From Candidatus Saccharimonadota bacterium (lineage in GTDB: Bacteria; Patescibacteriota; Saccharimonadia; Saccharimonadales; Saccharimonadaceae): DNA of 32,089 bases. Position numbers and translations under genes: made by a program. Positions 1-9,480 of the stretch are shown here, piece after piece (within the stretch, counting starts at the first letter, position 1; every line of letters begins with the position of its first letter). A model generated the notes under the pieces. It was not told where the DNA came from, did no database searches, and was given only the letters and a program-made list of their open reading frames with translations. The DNA is taken from positions 1 to 32,089 of the forward strand of contig WQTP01000038.1 in the NCBI GenBank assembly GCA_009786195.1, given 5' to 3'.

Positions 1-351
1 TTGACTGCGACGTTTAATCTTTGCATTATCCAAACCCGCAACCTGGCCGCACAGTTCCAAATATTCCAACGAGCGCATATAACCATAAAATTCTGGCACG
101 TCGGGCAAATAACCAACATGACGATTAGTTTTCGTGGCACCAAACGAAACTTTTTCGTCACAAACATGAATTTCACCATTGTCGGCCGGCATCAGCCCCA
201 AAACCATCTTCATCGTGGTAGTTTTGCCGGCACCATTCGCACCAATAAAGCCAAAGACACTGCCTTCTGGCACGTCAAACGAAACATCGTCGATCACTTT
301 GTTATTACCAAAACTTTTGGACAGATTTTTAATCGACAGAACGGCGGTCAT
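1..351 (-). CDS. ABC transporter ATP-binding protein, N-terminal part (truncated by left window edge)
   Basis: Reverse complement reads MTAVLSIKNLSKSFGNNKVIDDVSFDVPEGSVFGFIGANGAGKTTTMKMVLGLMP... with Walker A GANGAGKTTT; SD AGGAG upstream. Missing from the ORF track because its stop lies outside the window. Confidence 0.95.
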   Translation of the reverse strand, partial: MTAVLSIKNLSKSFGNNKVIDDVSFDVPEGSVFGFIGANGAGKTTTMKMVLGLMPADNGEIHVCDEKVSFGATKTNRHVGYLPDVPEFYGYMRSLEYLELCGQVAGLDNAKIKRRSQ

Positions 352-548
352 TCGTCTCCTTTGCCAATTACAAAATAAAGCACCGGACCGATAACGCTGG
401 TACACAGGCAAACAATCACCCATAATACGCGATTGCCGACGCGATATTTATTGTGTCGAAAGACGTGGATTAACGCAGCCGCCAACAACCCGAATTGAAT
501 CACGATCAACGGAATCAGAAAAGGCCAATATTCGCTCAACGTCTCCAT
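348..548 (-). CDS. Small membrane protein, PLDc_N (YxlE-like) family
   Basis: 66 aa, two hydrophobic helices, RVGNRVLWVIVCLCTSVIGPVLYFVIG pattern; SD aaggaggg; ATGA overlap with the downstream ABC ATPase. Confidence 0.8.
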   Translation of the reverse strand: METLSEYWPFLIPLIVIQFGLLAAALIHVFRHNKYRVGNRVLWVIVCLCTSVIGPVLYFVIGKGDE

Positions 549-589
549 ATCAATCCCTCCTTTTCGTTAAGTTGTTAATATTGTAACAT

Positions 590-1033
590 CTATTGCACCA
601 AAACGTCGTCTGGCCAATCAATGATTCCGCCGATGTCACGGACATTGGTGTATCCCATCTTGACTAACTCGGCGGCGGCGCGCGAACTTCGGGCACCGCT
701 GCGGCAATATACCATGATCAGCGTGTTTTTGTCGGGAGCTTCCATTTTGGCGCGCTCTTTGATTTCGCTATCGGGAACTGATACTGCATCCGGCAAATGT
801 CCTGCGGCAAATTCTTCCTCTGTTCTAACGTCCCACAAAAGGTAAGGTTTATCACTGTTCATTATGCTTTTTGCTTCATCAACAGTTATTTTCTGATACG
901 TCAATTTCTGAGGTGTTTTGTTTTCCGAAGCGCCGACGGATTCGTTTTTCTCGGTACCAGTTACGTTCATTGCTACAAAAACTCCACCTGTCCCCAGAAC
1001 AATTATTGCGAGGACGATAATAATTTTCTTCAT
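590..1033 (-). CDS. Membrane-anchored rhodanese-like domain protein
   Basis: N-terminal TM/signal anchor, then LLWDVRTEEEFAAGHLPDAVSVPDSE and VYCRSGARSSRAAAEL. Start set at MKKIIIV, preceded by aaaggag. Confidence 0.88.
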   Translation of the reverse strand: MKKIIIVLAIIVLGTGGVFVAMNVTGTEKNESVGASENKTPQKLTYQKITVDEAKSIMNSDKPYLLWDVRTEEEFAAGHLPDAVSVPDSEIKERAKMEAPDKNTLIMVYCRSGARSSRAAAELVKMGYTNVRDIGGIIDWPDDVLVQ

Positions 1034-1064
1034 CCGTAGCTCCTTTCTCAACTCTTTAATAAAT

Positions 1065-1093
1065 ATTGTATCACAGAGTTTCGACTATTGCAA
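1065..1093 (-). promoter_or_regulatory. Promoter of rhodanese gene (TTGCAA-N17-TACAAT, TGTGATACAAT extended)
   Basis: Reverse complement shows the two hexamers with a 17-nt spacer upstream of the SD. Confidence 0.5.
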
Positions 1094-1185
1094 AATTAAG
1101 AAAATATTGTATAATAAAAAAATAAACTTGCTAAAAACAAGCGTAAACATTAAAATATAACTACGTCGTATTTTACATTCGCTCG

Positions 1186-1211
1186 AAAGAAATAAACTAG
1201 TTTATTTCTTT
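1186..1211. repeat. Perfect 26-bp palindrome AAAGAAATAAACTAGTTTATTTCTTT
   Basis: 13-nt arms aaagaaataaact / agtttatttcttt are exact reverse complements; centre lies 26-27 nt upstream of the ftsK -10 hexamer. Confidence 0.9.
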
Positions 1212-1221
1212 GCTCACTTCG

Positions 1222-1230
1222 TGCTAAAAT
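1222..1230 (+). promoter_or_regulatory. Extended -10 TGCTAAAAT of ftsK, 7 nt before ATG
   Basis: tgctaaaat-atacact-ATG; no Shine-Dalgarno. Confidence 0.6.
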
Positions 1231-1237
1231 ATACACT

Positions 1238-3403
1238 ATGGCAAAGAAAAAACGCGGTCCTGGTCGACCGCCAAAGAATTCCAAATCGACGAAGCCTCAA
1301 CATAGTGTGCCACACGGTTTCTGGCGACAAGTTGGCGCTATCCTCTTGATTGTTATTGCACTGATTATGGGTCTGGGATTATTCAAAATCGGTGGTATTT
1401 TCCCAATCGGCTTGGCTGATGCAACGCGCTGGATCATTGGTTGGGCTACTTATATCGTGCCATTTGTTTTCCTTTGGCAAGCGATTCAAATTTTCCGTCG
1501 CGAAGACAACCGTTTACCCGGTATCATTTGGTTCGCCACGGTGTTGTTTTTAGTTTGTTGTGCTGGTTTGTTTCAACTAATGCTCAGTAATCCAACTAAT
1601 CAAGCTGAGGCCTTCGCTGGTAGCGGCGGTGGCGTGTTTGGTCTTGGTGTGGTTGAAATGCTGCTGCAAATTCTCAATGCGCCAATGAGCGCTGTTATTT
1701 TAATTGTATTAATAGCTATTTTGATCTTTTTTGTCATCAGTGTTTCACCGAAAAAAATTATCAGTGCTATCATTGATTTTTTCCGTCGCGAAGACGATGC
1801 TGAGGCCAACAATGCTAAAATTGCTAAGAAAATGGCCAGAGCTAACGAAGAATTAATCACTGGAGAACCTGTAAAACTGAAATTAAACAAGGGCGTCGAA
1901 ACTGTTGATCTGAACGAGAGACATGATGAAAGGTTACGTGACAAGACGGAACCAAGAGAAGAAAAAACCGCATTGACGCTGGCTTCTGATCCGGATTGGA
2001 AATTTCCTCATATAGATTTGTTGTCGAAAAAACAACGACCGGCCGATCCAGGTGATGTTGAACATAATGCTAAAATTATTCACGATACTTTGGCCGAATT
2101 TAATATTAACGTCGAAATGGAGGGTGCTAACATCGGGCCAAAAGTTACGCAGTATACGCTGCGGCCGCCATCTGGCGTTAAATTGTCGCGCATCACCGCG
2201 CTGGATTCGTCGCTGGCGCTCAACTTGGCAGCGTCAACTTTGCGCATCGAAGCACCAATTCCTGGTAAACGTTCGGTTGGTATCGAAGTGCCAAATGTCA
2301 AACCAGCCGACGTACGTCTACGCAATATTTTAGAGTCTGATACTTGGAAAGAGACGCGCGAACCATTGTCCTTTGCAATTGGTCTTGATATTAGTGGTGA
2401 ACCAATCATCGGTGAACTGAACAAAATGCCTCACTTGGTTATCGCTGGTCAGACTGGTTCTGGTAAATCGGTGATGATTAATTCGCTGATTTGTTCACTT
2501 CTTTATCGCAACACGCCGGCTGATATGAAATTGATTTTGGTCGATCCAAAACAAGTTGAAATGGCGCCATATAATGACATTCCTCATCTGTTAACACCGG
2601 TAATTACTGAACCGGACAAAACGATTTCGGCGCTTAAATGGGCGACTAGTGAGATGGATCGTCGTTACACGTTGCTCCATGACGAGCGAGTGCGCGACAT
2701 TAAATCGTACAATCAGAAACAAACTGGAGAAGCCATGCCGTACATCGTGATCGTGGTTGATGAGATGGCTGATCTGATGATGATGGCCAAGCGTGACGTT
2801 GAATCATTGGTGGTGCGATTAGCACAGAAAGCGCGCGCGGTTGGGATTCATTTAGTGCTGGCGACGCAGCGGCCGAGTGTTGATGTGATTACCGGCCTGA
2901 TCAAGGCGAACGTGCCAGCGCGGATTGCTTTCACGGTGGCGCAACAGGTTGATTCGCGGACGATCCTTGATCAGATTGGTGCAGAAAAATTACTGGGGAT
3001 GGGTGATATGCTACTGTTGACACCATCAATGTCCAAACCGAAGCGTATTCAGGGCGCTTTGGTTTCTGATGATGAAGTGATGAAGATTACTGATTATCTG
3101 CGCATGGAACGTCCACCGGAATATAACGAAGATATTATTTCTCAGCACGTTCAAATCACCGATCGTGGTAGTGTGGTGATGGATTTTGATGGAGCGGGTG
3201 ACGGCGAATATCGCGATGCGGTGCGAGTAGTGGTCGAGGCTAGAAAAGCATCAACATCGCTGTTGCAACGACGACTCCGCATTGGTTACAGCAAAGCCGC
3301 TCGTATCATGGAAGAAATGGAAGAAAAGGGTATTATCGGTCCCCAGGATGGCAGCCGTCCGCGCGAAGTGCTAATTGGCTCGCTCGATGAATTGGGGGAG
3401 TGA
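1238..3403 (+). CDS. ftsK: DNA translocase FtsK/SpoIIIE
   Basis: N-terminal TM helices; GQTGSGKSVMINSLI Walker A; VIVVDEMADLMM; C-terminal gamma winged-helix LLQRRLRIGYSKAARIMEEMEEKGIIGP. Confidence 0.97.
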   Translation: MAKKKRGPGRPPKNSKSTKPQHSVPHGFWRQVGAILLIVIALIMGLGLFKIGGIFPIGLADATRWIIGWATYIVPFVFLWQAIQIFRREDNRLPGIIWFATVLFLVCCAGLFQLMLSNPTNQAEAFAGSGGGVFGLGVVEMLLQILNAPMSAVILIVLIAILIFFVISVSPKKIISAIIDFFRREDDAEANNAKIAKKMARANEELITGEPVKLKLNKGVETVDLNERHDERLRDKTEPREEKTALTLASDPDWKFPHIDLLSKKQRPADPGDVEHNAKIIHDTLAEFNINVEMEGANIGPKVTQYTLRPPSGVKLSRITALDSSLALNLAASTLRIEAPIPGKRSVGIEVPNVKPADVRLRNILESDTWKETREPLSFAIGLDISGEPIIGELNKMPHLVIAGQTGSGKSVMINSLICSLLYRNTPADMKLILVDPKQVEMAPYNDIPHLLTPVITEPDKTISALKWATSEMDRRYTLLHDERVRDIKSYNQKQTGEAMPYIVIVVDEMADLMMMAKRDVESLVVRLAQKARAVGIHLVLATQRPSVDVITGLIKANVPARIAFTVAQQVDSRTILDQIGAEKLLGMGDMLLLTPSMSKPKRIQGALVSDDEVMKITDYLRMERPPEYNEDIISQHVQITDRGSVVMDFDGAGDGEYRDAVRVVVEARKASTSLLQRRLRIGYSKAARIMEEMEEKGIIGPQDGSRPREVLIGSLDELGE

Positions 3404-3981
3404 TGGTTCGCGCCATCATCTTTGATTATTACAATGTTCTAAAGTTCGATAGTTTTCCAGCATTTGCGACCGCGCGAGGATTGGATTATAGCAGCGCGGA
3501 CTTTATGGCAATTTGTAATAAAATAGACACTGGCCAGATTGATCGTGCGGAATTTTTGCGCCAAGTCGCCGAATTGTGGTGTGTGAATCTTGTTGATCTG
3601 TATGATATCGAAGATCAAGTTGCACCAAATCGCGAGTTGTTGGACTATATTGAAAGTGCTCTGTTGGGCAAGTATAAGTTAGCAATTCTATCAAATATAG
3701 CACCGAGTGATTCACTGAGTTTCGCGTTAACGGACGATGAATTAAAGATGTTTGACGCATTTGGTTTATCGTGTCAAACGGGATTTGTCAAACCGCAGCG
3801 CGAAGCTTATTTGGATATTGTGAAAAAATTAAATGTTGCGCCGGCGGAGTGTGTTTTTATCGATGATCGTGTTAAGCATGGGGTTGTGGCTGAAAAGATC
3901 GGGATGAAGTTTGTGCATTATCAAAATTTTGCACAGTTTCGCACGAACTTGGAAAAGATTTTGGAGTGTAAGAGTGCCTGA
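3400..3981 (+). CDS. HAD-superfamily hydrolase (FDxxNV-type motif I)
   Basis: IIFDYYNVL motif I, LAILSNIAP motif II, KPQREAYLDI and CVFIDDR motifs. Start is GTG 3400 or ATG 3403, overlapping the ftsK stop. Confidence 0.85.
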   Translation: MMVRAIIFDYYNVLKFDSFPAFATARGLDYSSADFMAICNKIDTGQIDRAEFLRQVAELWCVNLVDLYDIEDQVAPNRELLDYIESALLGKYKLAILSNIAPSDSLSFALTDDELKMFDAFGLSCQTGFVKPQREAYLDIVKKLNVAPAECVFIDDRVKHGVVAEKIGMKFVHYQNFAQFRTNLEKILECKSA

Positions 3982-4843
3982 ACTGCCCGAAGTGGAAACT
4001 GTTCGGCGGGGTTTGAACAAATTAATTATTGGTCGAAAAATTCTTGATGTTGAAATTCTGAATGAAAAATCTTTCTCTTTTGCAGGGTCGTTCCTTGCAA
4101 AGAATGTGATTGGGGCGAAAATTACTATCGTTCGACGGCGCGGGAAAGTGTTGATTATTGATCTCGATAACAATTTTTCACTAGTGATTCATCTAAAAAT
4201 GACTGGTCAGATGGTAGTTCGCGGCGATAAAGAATGGGGCGCGGGACATCCGACTAACTCGCTAATTGGTCGATTACCAGATAAATCGACGAGGGTTATT
4301 TTTTCGCTCCGCGGTGACGCTAAATTATTCTTTAATGATCAAAGGAAGTTTGGTTGGATAAAATTATTACCAACAAACGAAGTAGATAAAATCAAATTCC
4401 TGGTCGAAATGGGTCCAGAACCGTGGGAGGAAAAAATCGACGAAAAGTTTACGAAGAACGTTCGTCGTCACGGAAATTCGATGATTAAATCGATTATTTT
4501 GAATCAATCAGTTATCGCTGGTATCGGTAATATTTACGCTGACGAATCGCTATGGATGGCAAAAATCCATCCCAAAACACGCGTGAAAAATTTGCCGGAT
4601 AAGAAATTAAAGGAAATTTGTCACGCGGCTGGTGAGATTATGCAAAAATCAATCGATTCTGGTGGTTCAACCATGCAAACTTACGTTCGCGCTGATGGTA
4701 CGAGGGGTGATTATCTCGAAAAGTTTGCGAACGTCTTTAACCGTCAAGGACAACCATGTCCGCGTTGTAAAACTCTGATTATTAAAATCAAAGTTGCTGG
4801 TCGCGGTACGCACATTTGTCCAAAATGTCAGAAACTATCCTGA
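3974..4843 (+). CDS. mutM: Formamidopyrimidine-DNA glycosylase
   Basis: GTG start gives (M)PELPEVETVRRGL; LKMTGQM; NQSVIAGIGNIYADESLW; C-terminal zinc finger CPRC...GRGTHICPKCQ. The ORF-track start at 3911 would bury the catalytic N-terminal proline. Confidence 0.96.
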   Translation: MPELPEVETVRRGLNKLIIGRKILDVEILNEKSFSFAGSFLAKNVIGAKITIVRRRGKVLIIDLDNNFSLVIHLKMTGQMVVRGDKEWGAGHPTNSLIGRLPDKSTRVIFSLRGDAKLFFNDQRKFGWIKLLPTNEVDKIKFLVEMGPEPWEEKIDEKFTKNVRRHGNSMIKSIILNQSVIAGIGNIYADESLWMAKIHPKTRVKNLPDKKLKEICHAAGEIMQKSIDSGGSTMQTYVRADGTRGDYLEKFANVFNRQGQPCPRCKTLIIKIKVAGRGTHICPKCQKLS

Positions 4844-4850
4844 AAAAAAG

Positions 4851-5336
4851 TTATTCCGTCAAAGCCGATAAATCGGTAAACTCAATACCAGTCGGAACTT
4901 TGAGGTCAGCACCGTCCGGTTTACTACAGGTGAAAACGACTTCTTCGTCTTCCTTAGTTATTTCCGCATCTTTGATACCACTAGTAAAACCATTGAGGAG
5001 TGATGAATCATAAGTCATCTTATATGCACTATTTTCTCCCCAGTAATACAGAGCATCGCCATCGATAAACAACATGTTTACACCCTTCATCGTCATGCGA
5101 ACACTAGTCCAATTCTTATTAGCCTGAATTGTTACTTCACCTTGATCTGGATCAGTAACTGTACAATTGATAGCATCTTTATTAACCATAGCCGTCCTGA
5201 GATCTTCAAGATTTTTCGGCACTGACGTGTCCTTGACCAAAAAGATAATCAAACAAACTACCGCAGCGATAACCACCACAGCTGCGGCAATGATACCAAT
5301 AATCAACCCTTTCTTACTCTTTACTTTCTCACCCAT
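4851..5336 (-). CDS. Hypothetical membrane-anchored extracytoplasmic protein
   Basis: N-terminal KSKKGLIIGIIAAAVVVIAAVVCLIIFLV TM segment; SD gaggaggg; convergent with mutM. Confidence 0.75.
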   Translation of the reverse strand: MGEKVKSKKGLIIGIIAAAVVVIAAVVCLIIFLVKDTSVPKNLEDLRTAMVNKDAINCTVTDPDQGEVTIQANKNWTSVRMTMKGVNMLFIDGDALYYWGENSAYKMTYDSSLLNGFTSGIKDAEITKEDEEVVFTCSKPDGADLKVPTGIEFTDLSALTE

Positions 5337-5442
5337 TCGTCCCTCCTCTCTAGAGATTTACGTTGTGCTTACATATTATCATGTGGCAAGGGGACAGTAA
5401 ACCCCGAATCAGTGTACACTTCTGTTCAAGATGTCCAAAACT

Positions 5443-5451
5443 TGCTAAAGT
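5443..5451 (+). promoter_or_regulatory. Extended -10 TGCTAAAGT of holA, 6 nt before GTG
   Basis: tgctaaagt-agatgc-GTG; no SD. Confidence 0.55.
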
Positions 5452-5457
5452 AGATGC

Positions 5458-6408
5458 GTGATTTATTTCTATCATGGTGAGAACAGATTTATGTTACAGC
5501 GTCGAGTGGATGCGGTAGCGGCAAAGTTTAGCGAACAACATAGTATCGAAGCGATAACCCGGTTGGATGCGACTGAAATTGAACCGCAGAATCTATTAGC
5601 GGAAATCGTTAATATCAACATGTTTGCTCCGCAAAGGTTAGTGATCATTAAAGATGCTAGCGCTACTAAAGCGATCTGGCAAATACTAGGTGATAATCTA
5701 GCACGTATACCGGATGGAACTGAACTAATAATTACTGCGATCAAACCAGACAAACGCACTAAAACGTACAAAGATTTGCTAAAATCTGCTAAAACACGCG
5801 AATTTTTAAATCTAAAACCCGGAGAAATGAAAAGTTGGTTAACTAATGAACTACGAACGATGAACTTAGAGGTTAATACTAAAACGATCGATGAACTAAT
5901 AAATATCACTAGTGGCGATAGTGATCAACAGGCGCGGCTAGTGAGCGAAATCACTAAATTGCAAGTGCTGGGTCGGCCGATCGATGCTGATTTGGTTCGT
6001 CAAATCGTTGAGCCGAATTTGGCAACTAATGCTTTTGAAGTTTTGCACTTGGCGATCACTAGTGATCAACGTGCAGTTGCTAATGAGTTAAAACATCTTC
6101 GCGACTCAGGTGAGGATGCTAACAAATTTTTTGGTCTATTGACGAGTCAGATTTTCACTTTAGCGGTGGCGATTTTTGCGGGTTCTCACGCTAACGTTGC
6201 TAAAAACTTAAAAATTCATCCATTTCAACTTACCAAAATGCGTGATTTAGCAGATAAATTGGGCGATGCGGTAACACAAAAAAAACGAATCAGGGAAATT
6301 TCCAAGATTTTCATGGAAACAGATGCTAAAATAAAACTATCGCGTCCTGATGAAACTTGGGTGTTAATTGAAACAGCTCTAGCAAAAATATCTGTGAAAA
6401 ACTATTGA
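5458..6408 (+). CDS. holA: DNA polymerase III subunit delta
   Basis: MIYFYHGENRFMLQRRV start, APQRLVIIKDA, ITSGDSDQQARLVSEITKL, VLHLAITSDQRAVANELKHLRDSGED; DNA pol III delta pattern. Confidence 0.88.
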   Translation: MIYFYHGENRFMLQRRVDAVAAKFSEQHSIEAITRLDATEIEPQNLLAEIVNINMFAPQRLVIIKDASATKAIWQILGDNLARIPDGTELIITAIKPDKRTKTYKDLLKSAKTREFLNLKPGEMKSWLTNELRTMNLEVNTKTIDELINITSGDSDQQARLVSEITKLQVLGRPIDADLVRQIVEPNLATNAFEVLHLAITSDQRAVANELKHLRDSGEDANKFFGLLTSQIFTLAVAIFAGSHANVAKNLKIHPFQLTKMRDLADKLGDAVTQKKRIREISKIFMETDAKIKLSRPDETWVLIETALAKISVKNY

Positions 6409-6489
6409 CAAAGTCAAAAGCGTGTGATGTACTTATTCCGGTTAGAGTACTAAACTTAATGCTCGATCTGGGCACAAGGAGGACTAAAG

Positions 6490-9459
6490 GTGAAGATCCA
6501 AAAAAAGGCTCGAACAAACTGGTTCACGTGGGGTATTCGAGTCGGCGTGTTACTCGTCGCGACACTTTTGTTATCGGGCGTGTATGGTGTTGTGCAGTCC
6601 GGGGCGAATCAGATAGTCGAGCGACCCAGCCAATATAAACAGGTGATAATCGAGCTAAACAATGCTGATTACGTCGACATAACCGAACCAGATATCATTG
6701 TCGATCTACAGCAAAACGTTATAGAAAGTGCCAGAGAAAAGTTGTACAGGCAGATAGCAGGGCTTTCCTGTTACATAGAATTAGTTCGGGAATATGATAA
6801 CTTTCCACTAATTGCTTTTAGCGTCGATAGCACCTGTGAATCGTATCTCAAAATGAACCCGTTAGTGTCTCGTGTTAGTGAAAACAGACAATACGAGCCG
6901 CAGGCCTTTGACTATTCATCGCCAATCGATATTATCGACGGATCAATTGAAGAAGGATTTTCAGACGGGACAAATACCTATAGCGGGGCTGGACAAGCTA
7001 TCGTAATCATCGATTCCGGTGTTGACAAACATCACCCAGCGTTACAGGGGAAAGTGATCGCGGAAGCGTGTTTTGGATCTAATAGGATCATTCCGCTTAC
7101 TGATATGATAACAGGTGATGATGTACCAGGATATGTAAGGAGTCTATGTCCCGATGGAGTAGAATTTTCGGATGCTGAGGATTCTGGTCTCGACTGTAGC
7201 TATCTTTTACCCGATGATTGCGGTCATGGAACTATGGTGGCAGCAGCGGCGGTTATGTCGTATCATACTTATACTTCGCCATCATCCGGCGACATGGCTA
7301 AATTGCGCGGCGTGGCGACCGAAACGAAAATAGTTGCTATCCAGATTGATACAGTCGTAGCACTATCCGAGGATGGCGACGAATATATAGGAACTGCACT
7401 GTTTGATTCGGAAATATTAGCCGCTCTTGACTATGTGGCAACGCACGATTTTCCACTGCCAATTGCTGCGGTGAACATGAGTTTTGGCGGCGGGCTTTCG
7501 CATGAAGGTTTCTGCGATGGCTCTGACGCAATCTTTGCGGAAGTTTTTTCAATACTTAGACAAAAAGGTATCGCACCGATTGTAGCAGCTGGAAATGGCG
7601 GCGAATATGAACGCAATGTAATAAGTCCTCCGGGGTGCGTCGAGTCTGCCGTGACTGTGGCTGCTGTTAATAATAATGGAGCTAGATTAACTGATTATAC
7701 CAATAATGGTCGGGCCGTGGATTTGGCTGCTCCTGGTGGTGAAGGTGGCTGGCCGGAGTACGAGGGCGGCATGGTTTTGCCGCTGGCAACGACAACCGAA
7801 TATGTCAAAACTTCCGGAACGTCTTTCGCGGCACCGACGACAGCTGGCGCATTCGCGGTGCTACGTGAGAAAGCTCCAGATGCCTCAGTCGACGAGCTTG
7901 AAGCTATATTGCAGTCAACGGGCGCACCGATTTTTGATGACCGTGATGGTTTTTGGCCGTCGGAAAAACCATTGATCCAAGTCAATAAAGCACTAGCTGC
8001 ACTAGACGACCGAACGGCGGTTCGCGTCAGTAAAATCGAAATAAGCAAGAGCAGTGCCAAATGGGACGTGGCCAACAGAACGCGATCATTTGATTTAAGT
8101 GCTGCAGTATACGGTCTCAACAACCCTTCGCAAGACGTAACGTGGAGCATCACGGGCAATTTATCGAGCGATACCACAATCGATTCCACTGGTCATGTTG
8201 TCATGTCATTAAATGAAACAGGAGATGTGACGGTAATAGCCACGTCGGTTGCTGATTCCACGAAAAAAGCTTTCTTGATAGTTGGAGAGTTGGAAGTGAA
8301 CGAGCTGAAAGAGGGGGACTTTGATCCGGAGGATGAAGAGTTCATCACACAGCACACACTGAGCCCTGGTTCTATATTTTGTACTCCGAACCTGATCGAG
8401 CCCGGCAAGTCATATAAATGTTCAATGGATCCGCAAGTTGATATTGGATACGAAGCAATCAAGCCATATATAAAAGTTGAGTGGACACTTGAAATTCGTT
8501 CTTGGGAAGCATGCACAACAGAGGGCGAGCCCGATACCACAATTAACGCTAGCGGTGTTTTATACATTTCTGCGCAGGAATCTATTGGTAAAAATATATG
8601 CGTGTATGCAACGGTTAAGGGTAGGTATGAGGGAAGCATTATGCACATAGCATCGATCTTACCTATAGAAATCGGCGAAAATACTCACAAGCTAGAGGTG
8701 ACTTGCTATAGATACAGTTACGATAAATACCCCATGATGGCATGTAGCGCAGCTAGTAATATTAACCACACATTTGTTAATAGTCAACCTATAATCTGGT
8801 CAGTGTTAGGCGCTTCGAGCACCAGTACTGTAATTAGTGGCGATGATTGGGGTGGACATTGGGCTTGGTTAACTTTTGGGCCCGACGAAGAGAATATCGA
8901 ATTTACGGTGAGGGCTGCGCTGTCGGAGTATAGCGATGTATACGGAGAATATACATACATAGCGTATGATTGCAATAAATTCCCGGAGACATGTGATACG
9001 GTAGTGAACGTCACGGTCTGGCCATCTTTCGCTTCTGTGGTGCAAGGCGGGACTGAGCAATTTTGGGCCGAAGTCGAACGTGAAAACTTCTTTTTAGATC
9101 CTGGACAAGGTCTAACTTGGTCAATCTCCGGCAACGAAAAACCTGGCACTACGATCAATGACGGTTTGTTGACTGTTGCTGTCGACGAAACAGCGGATGA
9201 GATAATAGTTATGGCAACCTATCTCTCGAAAGTAGGTATGGCGACGGTGACAATCGTAAAAGTTAATACGCCAATCCAGGGTGATATTGACGGTGACGGT
9301 GCAGTAACCATGATTGATGCAATGTTAATAGCTCAGGCGGTGGTAGGTAGTGGTGGTCTTACTCCGGCACAAAGAGCAATCGCTGACATGGATGGTGATG
9401 GCGTCCTAACTATGGCTGACGTTGTGATGATTATGCGAAAAGCAGCGGGTATGTCCTAA
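6490..9459 (+). CDS. Secreted subtilisin-like (S8) protease with Ig-like modules and C-terminal dockerin-like repeats
   Basis: Signal anchor; I9-like propeptide; catalytic VIIDSGVDKHHP (Asp), DCGHGTMVAA (His), SGTSFAAPTTAG (Ser); C-terminal DIDGDGAVTMIDAMLIAQAV and DMDGDGVLTMADVVMIMRKA. SD aaggagg before GTG. Confidence 0.93.
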   Translation: MKIQKKARTNWFTWGIRVGVLLVATLLLSGVYGVVQSGANQIVERPSQYKQVIIELNNADYVDITEPDIIVDLQQNVIESAREKLYRQIAGLSCYIELVREYDNFPLIAFSVDSTCESYLKMNPLVSRVSENRQYEPQAFDYSSPIDIIDGSIEEGFSDGTNTYSGAGQAIVIIDSGVDKHHPALQGKVIAEACFGSNRIIPLTDMITGDDVPGYVRSLCPDGVEFSDAEDSGLDCSYLLPDDCGHGTMVAAAAVMSYHTYTSPSSGDMAKLRGVATETKIVAIQIDTVVALSEDGDEYIGTALFDSEILAALDYVATHDFPLPIAAVNMSFGGGLSHEGFCDGSDAIFAEVFSILRQKGIAPIVAAGNGGEYERNVISPPGCVESAVTVAAVNNNGARLTDYTNNGRAVDLAAPGGEGGWPEYEGGMVLPLATTTEYVKTSGTSFAAPTTAGAFAVLREKAPDASVDELEAILQSTGAPIFDDRDGFWPSEKPLIQVNKALAALDDRTAVRVSKIEISKSSAKWDVANRTRSFDLSAAVYGLNNPSQDVTWSITGNLSSDTTIDSTGHVVMSLNETGDVTVIATSVADSTKKAFLIVGELEVNELKEGDFDPEDEEFITQHTLSPGSIFCTPNLIEPGKSYKCSMDPQVDIGYEAIKPYIKVEWTLEIRSWEACTTEGEPDTTINASGVLYISAQESIGKNICVYATVKGRYEGSIMHIASILPIEIGENTHKLEVTCYRYSYDKYPMMACSAASNINHTFVNSQPIIWSVLGASSTSTVISGDDWGGHWAWLTFGPDEENIEFTVRAALSEYSDVYGEYTYIAYDCNKFPETCDTVVNVTVWPSFASVVQGGTEQFWAEVERENFFLDPGQGLTWSISGNEKPGTTINDGLLTVAVDETADEIIVMATYLSKVGMATVTIVKVNTPIQGDIDGDGAVTMIDAMLIAQAVVGSGGLTPAQRAIADMDGDGVLTMADVVMIMRKAAGMS

Positions 9460-9480
9460 ATTAACGGTCTCTAGCGAAAA

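Noticed and set aside
1-394. Plus-strand ORFs 1..378 and 179..394
   Set aside because: Antisense to a clear ABC ATPase on the minus strand; the proteins have no recognisable features.
3400-3981. HAD motif I lacking the second Asp (FDYYNV)
   Set aside because: YihX/epoxide-hydrolase-type HAD proteins also deviate at this position, so this is not strong evidence of novelty.
4868-4879. CCGATAAATCGG short inverted repeat
   Set aside because: Lies inside the coding end of the 4851-5336 gene and lacks a T-tract; not a supported terminator.
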